From positions 4,588,001 through 4,652,000 of the forward strand of contig NZ_OY762229.1 in the NCBI RefSeq assembly GCF_963665355.1: a stretch of 64,000 nucleotides of DNA, in the 5' to 3' direction. This DNA is from an uncultured Desulfobacter sp. (GTDB lineage Bacteria; Desulfobacterota; Desulfobacteria; Desulfobacterales; Desulfobacteraceae). The notes below the pieces were generated by a model that did no database searches, was not told the DNA's origin, and worked only from the letters and a program-made list of their open reading frames with translations. Numbering within the stretch: the first letter of the stretch is position 1; each line of letters starts with the position of its first letter. The position numbers and the translations under genes were made by a program. Below are positions 57,144 through 64,000 of the stretch, piece after piece.

Positions 57144-58123
57144 ATCGCATCAACTGTTCTGGGAGGCAATTTGTTGAATGAATTGATGGCATGGGCCAGG
57201 CATCCTCCTTTGCATATTCCGTGTTTAAGATGGACGCATGAGGCACATTCGACCATACAGCCAAAATCCCTGTAGGGCCGCAGGCGTTTATTATAAAATG
57301 CCGTGATCTCATTTATTGTCTTGAACATATCCAGTTTGGTATTGAGGACTTCAGACAAAGGAAAACAGTTCCAGACATCAAGCTCGGGACCAATATCAAT
57401 AATAGGATCGCACAGCATGGTAAATCCTTCACTTTTCTTTGCCAGGGTTCCGATTTCCATTTCAGAAAACATACACAACGTAAGACCGCAGTCAAACCCG
57501 ATCAGAATATCCTGCGCGTAGCTGTCAAGGGCCATCTTCACAATGGCCGTGCCGACTTCCCGGTACATTGACGGCCGAAGGAATTCATTGGAGGTTCCCA
57601 CGATCGGTTGTGCAATGCCGACCCGTATCCGCCGCCTTAATTTATATTTATTGATCATGTCAAAGAGGAATTTATATTCAAACTGAGGCGAAGGAACGGT
57701 AATACCCACAGTTATTTTTTCACCCAGTTGTTCTAAGGTTCGTTCAACACGTTCCTTCATCTCCCTGGTATCGCTTTCCTGGGCAGAAACGTTTGCAAGG
57801 ATTGAGACGTCCTTGTCAGGGAGGGTTTTAAGATAATTGACAACACGATCCGGCATCATGCAATTTGAAAAAATATGGACATGGAAATTTCTTTCAAGAC
57901 CTTCTTTTACAATGCGGTTAAATTCCGGGTGCAGTGTGGGTTCCCCGCCCAGGAGCCTGAGTTGGCAGTCATTGGTTTTTTCTAGAAAATCCATGACTTT
58001 GTGGATATTTTCCAGGGACATGTGGCGTGACTTTTTGGTATCGGCAGACCGACCAATTCTGGACCGGGCAAAACAAAACGTGCATTTCCTCATACAGTGA
58101 TTGGTTATCAGAATGTTTGGCAA
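57140..58123 (-). CDS. Radical SAM protein with SPASM-like C-terminus
   Basis: A 327-residue radical SAM enzyme. The [4Fe-4S]-SAM motif is CMRKCTFC near residues 10-17, followed by LRLLGGEPTLHPEF. The C-terminal part has extra Cys (CGLTLC, LDVWNCFPLS, FGCMVECASCVHL, GICKGGC), consistent with a SPASM/twitch domain binding auxiliary clusters. Such enzymes often modify ribosomal peptides. The start is a TTG with AAAAGGA 7 bases upstream; it overlaps the upstream gene by 16 bp. Confidence 0.88.
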   Translation of the reverse strand: MPNILITNHCMRKCTFCFARSRIGRSADTKKSRHMSLENIHKVMDFLEKTNDCQLRLLGGEPTLHPEFNRIVKEGLERNFHVHIFSNCMMPDRVVNYLKTLPDKDVSILANVSAQESDTREMKERVERTLEQLGEKITVGITVPSPQFEYKFLFDMINKYKLRRRIRVGIAQPIVGTSNEFLRPSMYREVGTAIVKMALDSYAQDILIGFDCGLTLCMFSEMEIGTLAKKSEGFTMLCDPIIDIGPELDVWNCFPLSEVLNTKLDMFKTINEITAFYNKRLRPYRDFGCMVECASCVHLKHGICKGGCLAHAINSFNKLPPRTVDAI

Positions 58124-60315
58124 AATAGTTCCTTTTCCGTCAAATTCTTTTTAGTTGATTCAAAGCATGGTGGTTGGTTGGATTCATCACTGACCATTTT
58201 CAACTTTGCCAATGTTGAGATAACAGAACTATCCACCTGCTGATCTGAAAAATACCTGTGCCATATTTTTCGCGGCAATTTGATCCAGGTATCTTTTTCC
58301 ATCGCCACATCTATCATGCTGTAAACACATTTTTCCCAGCCGGGATCTTTGCGTTCAACGGTGTCTGCCGGTACTGTAACAACGGAAACAAAGGGACGAG
58401 CCGCCAGAAAAGCAATACGTGCGTATTCATCCGGATTCATTTTGTCATGATGCAGAACCACAATTTCAAAATGAGGCGTTACAGTGGCATACCCCCTTAA
58501 TTCAACAGGTATGCTGAAATGTTCAAGCTGGTTCATAAAATTTTCCACAATACTTGTTTTTTCTGACAAATCCGCATCACTATTTACGGATAAAAACGTC
58601 TTAAAATGCAGGACACCTCTTTTGACAAGCAAGTCAACCCACTGTCTGTCCCCAAAAACATGTGCAGGTGCTGTGAGTTTTATCCGGGCACTTCCCGCCA
58701 GCACCAGCTGTCCCATCAGCTTAAGCAGGTCGTTTTTTTCAAAACAGTCACCAAGAACAACTTCAATATCTCGGTTTGCAAGTGTGTTCAATTTAGACAA
58801 GACGGCATCGTTGAAAAATGAGGACGCCGCGTTTCTGCCCCTGCCGCATCCCAGACAATCTTGTGAACAGCCGGTTTTCGGAACAATGAGAACAACATCC
58901 TCAAACTGTTCAGATGTTTCGGGAATCCAGGGAGCGTTGGTATGAATCGCCCTGGCTGACAAATTATATCTTTTCTCAACATCTTTTCCTATCAGATGGC
59001 TCAGCTTGAACTGCTGTTCATCCATCCACGGATTGGCCTGTGCATGATAAGGCGGGGATTCATTATAGGTGTAGCCATACTCCGTTGCCCTTCTGCGAAG
59101 TTCAGTGCCATTTAATAGCAGAAGTTCATTAAAGAAAAGCTGAGACGGGTTTTCATTGAGGACGATCCACATGCCCTTTATGTAGGTTTCAAAAGTTTCA
59201 AATGGCAGCCCACGGATCAGGTAAATAGCAAAGCGGGCTTTTATCTGTCTTAAATAATCAAGTCCGGCTTTAAATTTTTCGGGCTGCCAGGGTCGGTGAA
59301 TCGCTTTTGCCGTCTCCGGATTTACTGTTTGCAACCCGATATCGATGAGGCGAAAGCTTTTAAGGTATTTTGCAATATCAGGTGTAATATGGTGGGCATA
59401 CGCTTCCACAGACACTACGATGTTCTTATATTGCCTGTTCATTTCATCAAAAAAATCAGCCAGTTCATTTAACCTGGCAGGATTGCTGTTGCATAGTATG
59501 GGATCCATGATATGAAAAAATTTTACATCCCTTGACGCCATAAATTCAATTTCCTGCTTAAGGCGTGGCAAGGATATGGTCCTTACTTTTCTCTTTTCCC
59601 CACCTTCAAAACAGAAGCTGCATTTAAAAGGACACCCCCGGGTTCCCTCAAGCATGGTCCCCAGTTTGTATTTGACATCAGGGTTGATCAACCCTGATAA
59701 GATTGGAGATGGGATGTCGTCCAGATTATCTACCAGCTGAGACGGGCCCGAAAAAACAGAGACCCCGTTTTTTCTGTAATGAAGTCCGGAAACTGTTTCT
59801 GGATCAAGAATATCATGACGGTCAGCATCCCAGTTTTTTAAAAACTGGGAGAATGGTATTTCGCCCTCTCCGTCTACAATATAATCAATCTCGGGATAAC
59901 TGCCCAGATAATCAACAATGGAGTTGGTCACCTCCTGTCCGCCTGCAATGCACTTCAGGAAAGGATTGACTCGTTTTAACTTTTTCGCAAGTTTGAAACA
60001 AATATCCCGGTTCCAGATATTTACAGAAAAACCGATGATATCAACCGACAGCCCATCAATGATGTTAAACAAATGATCAAGGGGTTCTCTGTCCTCAAAT
60101 TCAATGAATCTGAAATCAAAACCGTCATCAAATAAAGGATCATTACGCATCATCAGAGAGAGGATTCTTACCGGAAGGCTGTAATATCCTGTAACGTTGA
60201 CAGCAACAAACAGTACACGCACCTTGTTCCCGTTTTTTTCCCACACGGGATTGACAGAATGGATCTCCAGGGTCTGATTTATGTTCGTTGGGGTTTGTGT
60301 TTCAATACTTTTCAT
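58108..60315 (-). CDS. B12-binding radical SAM protein with a second CxxxCxxC motif
   Basis: About 735 residues. An N-terminal cobalamin-binding-like domain (to about 175: VDIIGFSVNIWNRDICF) leads to a radical SAM domain with CPFKCSFCFEGG. Past about residue 500 comes a second motif, TGCSQDCLGCGRGR, followed by an alpha-beta region (IEVVLGDCFEKNDLLKLMG, ELRGYATVTPHFEIVV) that could be a second, smaller radical SAM barrel. The ATG at 60315 is preferred; a TTG four codons upstream also lacks a ribosome site. Confidence 0.88.
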   Translation of the reverse strand: MKSIETQTPTNINQTLEIHSVNPVWEKNGNKVRVLFVAVNVTGYYSLPVRILSLMMRNDPLFDDGFDFRFIEFEDREPLDHLFNIIDGLSVDIIGFSVNIWNRDICFKLAKKLKRVNPFLKCIAGGQEVTNSIVDYLGSYPEIDYIVDGEGEIPFSQFLKNWDADRHDILDPETVSGLHYRKNGVSVFSGPSQLVDNLDDIPSPILSGLINPDVKYKLGTMLEGTRGCPFKCSFCFEGGEKRKVRTISLPRLKQEIEFMASRDVKFFHIMDPILCNSNPARLNELADFFDEMNRQYKNIVVSVEAYAHHITPDIAKYLKSFRLIDIGLQTVNPETAKAIHRPWQPEKFKAGLDYLRQIKARFAIYLIRGLPFETFETYIKGMWIVLNENPSQLFFNELLLLNGTELRRRATEYGYTYNESPPYHAQANPWMDEQQFKLSHLIGKDVEKRYNLSARAIHTNAPWIPETSEQFEDVVLIVPKTGCSQDCLGCGRGRNAASSFFNDAVLSKLNTLANRDIEVVLGDCFEKNDLLKLMGQLVLAGSARIKLTAPAHVFGDRQWVDLLVKRGVLHFKTFLSVNSDADLSEKTSIVENFMNQLEHFSIPVELRGYATVTPHFEIVVLHHDKMNPDEYARIAFLAARPFVSVVTVPADTVERKDPGWEKCVYSMIDVAMEKDTWIKLPRKIWHRYFSDQQVDSSVISTLAKLKMVSDESNQPPCFESTKKNLTEKELFCQTF

Positions 60316-60339
60316 TTTATGGCTCAATGTAGAAATTAA

Positions 60340-61431
60340 TTAATTGTTCTGCCTTGGGGTCTCAGATTCAAAATATCTTTTATAAATATCCTTTGCCTCT
60401 GTCATACTGAATAGGGTCAGCAATTGTTCCATCTTTTTCCAAGGACCTTCTGCCATATAAATTACATTTCTCTTCCGGGCTAACAGCTGCGAAATATGAA
60501 CCGTGAAAAAAGATTCCACATAGTTTTGAACAATTTTATCCCGGGACCGGGAAATCTGAACATGAAAATGTTTCAAAATTATTGATACATCTATATCAAA
60601 AAGAATTCCTGTCAGATGAATGGTAAAAACAAACATCCGTGTCATCTGCGCTTTTCGACACCATGTTGAGATATAATCCCAGTCCATATCCGGCATACAC
60701 AGATAAAAGGCAATATCGAAAAGCTGCCGAAGAATGGTAAGTTCATGGTGAATGACTGCATGGGCTACAAGACCGATCAATTCATTTTCTTCTTTCAGGC
60801 AAAAAATTCGCCCCTCTTTAAGCTCAAGAGGCTGTCTGGTCGCAATGAACCGACTGGTGTCCATCCTTTTTCGATATCGTTTGGCAGTGATAAAGGACCA
60901 GTGTATCTCCATGTCACGGTCGGCAATGGAATAGACATACTGGCTGCGGTAAACAGCTTTCAGGGCATAATTTTTGTCATCCAGCACAGATCGCACAGAA
61001 TCGCAGTCTGCTTGATTTATCAGAATATCGATATCTCCCATGGGCCTCATGCAGGGCTCTTGGTATATTTTGTTTAAAAGAGTCAGTCCTCTCATGGCTA
61101 CCGCCTGAATGCCGGCATCCTCAAGATCAGTAAATAATGTGGCTGCAATCTTTAAAAACCCGATATTCTGGAACAGAAGCTGAATCTGAAGAGTCTCCCA
61201 TTGGCTGAGAACCGACCCAGGAATTATCTCTTTATCCCGGCAGGCATACAAAAAAAGACTTGAAAGTCCGTGGGCTGCGATCCACTGGCTCCATCCACTG
61301 CTTGGAAGGTGGGCGACTATGGGTTCCAGATCCTGGGAGCCCCCATTCACCTGACAGAACAAAAGCCTGTTCAACAACTGTTTGCCGGTATGGATATCAA
61401 TAATTGGAGGTATTTTTACAAACAATATCAC
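60340..61431 (-). CDS. NTP_transf_5-type nucleotidyltransferase
   Basis: A 363-residue protein with the pattern AVAMRGLTLLNKIYQEPCMR followed by MGDIDILINQADCDSV, the metal motif of this polymerase-beta-like family, and a helical C-terminal region. It resembles the second half of the fusion at 55044, so two members occur in this locus. The GTG start overlaps the upstream kinase stop (GTGA). Confidence 0.82.
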   Translation of the reverse strand: MILFVKIPPIIDIHTGKQLLNRLLFCQVNGGSQDLEPIVAHLPSSGWSQWIAAHGLSSLFLYACRDKEIIPGSVLSQWETLQIQLLFQNIGFLKIAATLFTDLEDAGIQAVAMRGLTLLNKIYQEPCMRPMGDIDILINQADCDSVRSVLDDKNYALKAVYRSQYVYSIADRDMEIHWSFITAKRYRKRMDTSRFIATRQPLELKEGRIFCLKEENELIGLVAHAVIHHELTILRQLFDIAFYLCMPDMDWDYISTWCRKAQMTRMFVFTIHLTGILFDIDVSIILKHFHVQISRSRDKIVQNYVESFFTVHISQLLARKRNVIYMAEGPWKKMEQLLTLFSMTEAKDIYKRYFESETPRQNN

Positions 61432-62258
61432 TTATCCTTTGAAGAAAACTGCAGGGCCATGGTTTGAGCAATCCGGTCAAACTTTTTATCAATATTTTTT
61501 TCCCATTGCTCCTTTTTCTCAATGGCCGCACGTGTCACCAAATAATTAAAGGTGTTAAATGGGATCTTAACGGGATACACGCCGGCATATCCCCGGCAAA
61601 ATGGAAGAATCAAGGCCTGATCCAGACTGGCCAGATGTGCACCTAACTGAGATAGACCTAAAAGAGCCTGCTTCAATTTCACTCTTTTTTTAAAAAAAAG
61701 TCTTTCATAATCAACAAGAAAAAATTCTTCATGCTTTTCAGGGGATCCGAAAACTTGTTTCACAAGAAAGTTTGTCACATTAAAATCTGTGGTATAGATC
61801 CCCTGGCGGTTTATCGTCCCTGCAAAAGCCCCAAGATTTTCAACAAACCGCACCATTGAAAAACTGGATTCAAGGTGGCCCTTGTGTCCACGCGCCATGT
61901 AATCCGGCAGCGGGAGTGAATTTTTAACCCACCTGGCGGCATATAGAGACTGGACGGGAAAACCAAACCAGTTCCTTTTAACGGCACTTCCAACCGGTTC
62001 AGGCGTTCTGATACCCCTTTGAACCAGTTTGAAACAGTTGTTAAGCTCCAGCCCCCCTCCTGAAAATCTACCGTGCTGGAATCGGGAGGAAATCAGTTCC
62101 GGATATTTAAAAATTTTTATGAACAGCTCATTTTCCGGATCATTGGTTTTCAGGAGCAGTTTATTTCGGTCTTCCCGAAGTACCCTGCAATTGGCGGAGC
62201 TGTTAAAAAAAGAGGCCAGATTTTGATTTTCCAGGGAAATAGATTTTTCCATAATCAC
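61428..62258 (-). CDS. WaaP/InaA-like kinase
   Basis: A 276-residue protein resembling lipopolysaccharide core heptose kinases. LFIKIFKYPELIS may hold the ATP-binding Lys; GIYTTDFNVTNFLV aligns with the HxDxxxxN catalytic loop, where the expected His is Thr, and EEFFLVDYERLFFK with the metal-binding Asp. It may phosphorylate a sugar, lipid or peptide. The start is a GTG that overlaps the ABC exporter stop (GTGA); the ATG two codons on is possible. Confidence 0.72.
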   Translation of the reverse strand: MIMEKSISLENQNLASFFNSSANCRVLREDRNKLLLKTNDPENELFIKIFKYPELISSRFQHGRFSGGGLELNNCFKLVQRGIRTPEPVGSAVKRNWFGFPVQSLYAARWVKNSLPLPDYMARGHKGHLESSFSMVRFVENLGAFAGTINRQGIYTTDFNVTNFLVKQVFGSPEKHEEFFLVDYERLFFKKRVKLKQALLGLSQLGAHLASLDQALILPFCRGYAGVYPVKIPFNTFNYLVTRAAIEKKEQWEKNIDKKFDRIAQTMALQFSSKDK

Positions 62259-64000
62259 TTAACGGACACAGCCCGCCTCCGGACCATCATTCCGGGCTGC
62301 TTGTCATTTATTTTTGCCCTGATTTTTTCCCGGCATTCCTTAATGGAGAGTTCCTGGAGTTGACCATGGCTGATCATAAGCGCCCTGTCACAATAATCAA
62401 GGACACTGTCCCGGTGTGAAACATGGATGATAATCAGATCCGACGACAACTTGTCTATGGTTTCAAGGATTCCCTTTTCTGTCCCATGGTCCAGCTCTCC
62501 GGTGGCCTCATCAAGAATCAAAACAGATATGGGGCGAATCAGTGCCCGGGCAAGGGCTATCCGTTTGCGTTCCCCCCCTGAAAGCCGAACACCTCTTTCT
62601 CCGACATCGGTCTTTAATCCCTGGGGCAGTCTGCATATAATTTCATGGCAGCCTGCCATTTCAATCACTTCGTTGATGCGCTCATTGGAGGCAGACGGAT
62701 CTCCCATTCTGATATTTTCTTCAATGGTTGTATCAAAAAGAAACGGTTCCTGGGTAACAACACCGATATGTTTACGCCAGGAGACCGGATCAATTTGTCT
62801 AAGCTTTTTCCCGTTGATCTCAATTTCACCCTTCTGGCTGGGAAAAAAACCAATGAGAAGATCTATCAGCGTTGTTTTACCGGCCCCGGACTTCCCGATT
62901 ACTGCAACTCTTTCCCCCTTGTGTAATTCAAAGGATATCTGTTTTAGAATCGTATGGCTTCCGTCATAGGAATATTCAATGTTTTTAAAAGCAATCTCAT
63001 TGACAGGTTCATTGAAATCGATATCTTCATTTTTATCCTTCTGCATACCGATGACCCATGAAATCCTTCCCACAGCAGCAATGGACTGTTGAAGGGTGAT
63101 ATACGAATTGGAGATGGATTTAATCGGTTTTTTCAAACTGATGGCAGCTGTGAGACAACCAACAATATCACCGGAAGTGGAATGTCCGCCGGCTAACTGA
63201 TAATATGCGACAATACCCATTAAGATTAAGGTGAGGCTGCTTAAAATTTCCGTGATGGGTGACAGGACCAGTTTGGGTATCAAAGCTTTTTTACGAAACA
63301 GGATCAGATCTTCACCATATGCTGCAAATTTCTTCTTCCGTTGTTCCTCCAGATTAAATGATTTGACCTGTTTGATATTCACCAAAGACTCCACCATCCA
63401 CCCGAGAATTTTTCCCTGTCTATCCAGAAAATCATTTTCCGCTCTGTGTGCTTTTTTCCCCGCTTTTGTCACCAGAAGACTGATGACCGGCACTGATATG
63501 ATGGAAAAAACAGAAAGGATCGGATTAAAATATAGCATAACACAGATCAGGCTGATAATAATGGCGGGATCCTGCCATAATGATGAATAGATCTCAAGCA
63601 CACCCGCTGCGGCGGCAAAGGAATCATTGGTCACCAGACTTGATAATTCACCGGTTCTATTCTGGACATGAAAAGTCAGTGAATTTTTCTGGGTGTATTC
63701 ATATATGTCATTCCTGATATCATTGCTCAATTTCACATGGAGAATGGTCATGATATACCGGGTAATGATTTCAAAAATGCTTCTCAGACTGACGACAAAA
63801 AGGCCAATGATCAACCATAAAATTAAGCTATTTAACGGTGTGTTCTGAACGAAAAGTTCAGTTATTCTCTTGAAAACCCAGGGGATGACCCAGCCCATAC
63901 AGATCAAGGGCAGGGAAATTGCAAATGTTTTTATCAAATCTTTGAGATACGGTTTCGCATAGTGCCATAGAAAGATTACGGTGTGCCTGATGGATGTATG
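62255..64000 (-). CDS. ABC transporter, fused permease and ATPase, 5' end beyond the window
   Basis: At least 581 residues; the frame stays open to the right edge (LWHYAKPYLKDLIKTFAIS at the N-terminal side), so the true start lies outside. A six-helix exporter domain is followed by the ATPase: Walker A GKSGAGKTTLID, signature LSGGERKRIALARAL, Walker B VLILDEATGEL. There is no C39 peptidase domain in the visible part. It probably exports the product of this locus, as in many peptide clusters. It heads the visible minus-strand operon. Confidence 0.93.
   Translation of the reverse strand, partial: HTSIRHTVIFLWHYAKPYLKDLIKTFAISLPLICMGWVIPWVFKRITELFVQNTPLNSLILWLIIGLFVVSLRSIFEIITRYIMTILHVKLSNDIRNDIYEYTQKNSLTFHVQNRTGELSSLVTNDSFAAAAGVLEIYSSLWQDPAIIISLICVMLYFNPILSVFSIISVPVISLLVTKAGKKAHRAENDFLDRQGKILGWMVESLVNIKQVKSFNLEEQRKKKFAAYGEDLILFRKKALIPKLVLSPITEILSSLTLILMGIVAYYQLAGGHSTSGDIVGCLTAAISLKKPIKSISNSYITLQQSIAAVGRISWVIGMQKDKNEDIDFNEPVNEIAFKNIEYSYDGSHTILKQISFELHKGERVAVIGKSGAGKTTLIDLLIGFFPSQKGEIEINGKKLRQIDPVSWRKHIGVVTQEPFLFDTTIEENIRMGDPSASNERINEVIEMAGCHEIICRLPQGLKTDVGERGVRLSGGERKRIALARALIRPISVLILDEATGELDHGTEKGILETIDKLSSDLIIIHVSHRDSVLDYCDRALMISHGQLQELSIKECREKIRAKINDKQPGMMVRRRAVSVK

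Overview
The window looks like a chromosomal piece of a strictly anaerobic deltaproteobacterium of the Desulfobacterales (Desulfobacter/Desulfobacula-like). This is inferred from gene content only: a complete complex I operon with fused nuoB-C-D, an acyl-CoA dehydrogenase with a C-terminal rubredoxin-like domain, a stand-alone FMN-type glutamate synthase, many lipoproteins and large sensor kinases. No rRNA, tRNA or CRISPR array was seen.

Layout. 0-5 kb: the end of an ABC solute-binding protein gene, an acidic hypothetical protein, a glutamate synthase-family flavoprotein behind a long AT-rich palindrome, and a convergent regulator that joins a RecA/KaiC-like domain without a Walker A motif to an XRE helix-turn-helix and a cupin. 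5-10.5 kb: a hybrid Cache/PAS histidine kinase, a YczE-type membrane protein, and a VWA-TSP3-OmpA lipoprotein whose 3' end is duplicated in tandem. 11.5-20.2 kb: six co-directional envelope genes (TPR/SLH-like lipoprotein, LPP20-like, SpoIID/LytB, MscS, FlgT-like, CsgG-PEGA). 20-27 kb: a flavodoxin-like membrane protein, a small secreted protein, lon, a MarR regulator, an enoyl-CoA hydratase/HIBYL-CoA hydrolase-family enzyme, an unlisted 47-residue gene with a strong ribosome-binding site, and half a CBS protein. 27.2-41.1 kb: all 14 subunits of NADH-quinone oxidoreductase in 12 genes. 41.2-43 kb: the acyl-CoA dehydrogenase-rubredoxin fusion and a small conserved-looking protein.

43-47 kb is an accessory scrap-yard: a trypsin-like protease beside a 20-bp inverted repeat, the 3' part of a group II intron with a decapitated reverse transcriptase, a decayed serine recombinase, an alcohol dehydrogenase broken by an internal deletion, and a 14-bp minisatellite.

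47-64 kb is the most unusual part. Six plus-strand genes with overlaps or gaps under 60 bp encode a DUF4384-like secreted protein, a CHASE2-adenylate cyclase, a GAF/HD-GYP phosphodiesterase, a secreted caspase-like protein, a glutamine-dependent asparagine synthase and an HPr-kinase-like/nucleotidyltransferase fusion. They converge on a tightly coupled minus-strand set: a SPASM-like radical SAM enzyme, a B12-binding radical SAM protein with a second CxxxCxxC motif, a second NTP_transf_5-type protein, a WaaP-like kinase and an ABC exporter that runs off the right edge. The asparagine synthase/HPrK/nucleotidyltransferase/radical SAM/ABC combination recalls peptide- or cell-surface-modification systems. 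No precursor peptide, PqqD-like chaperone or transglutaminase-like protease is visible, so the product is unknown and any substrate gene probably lies right of position 64000.
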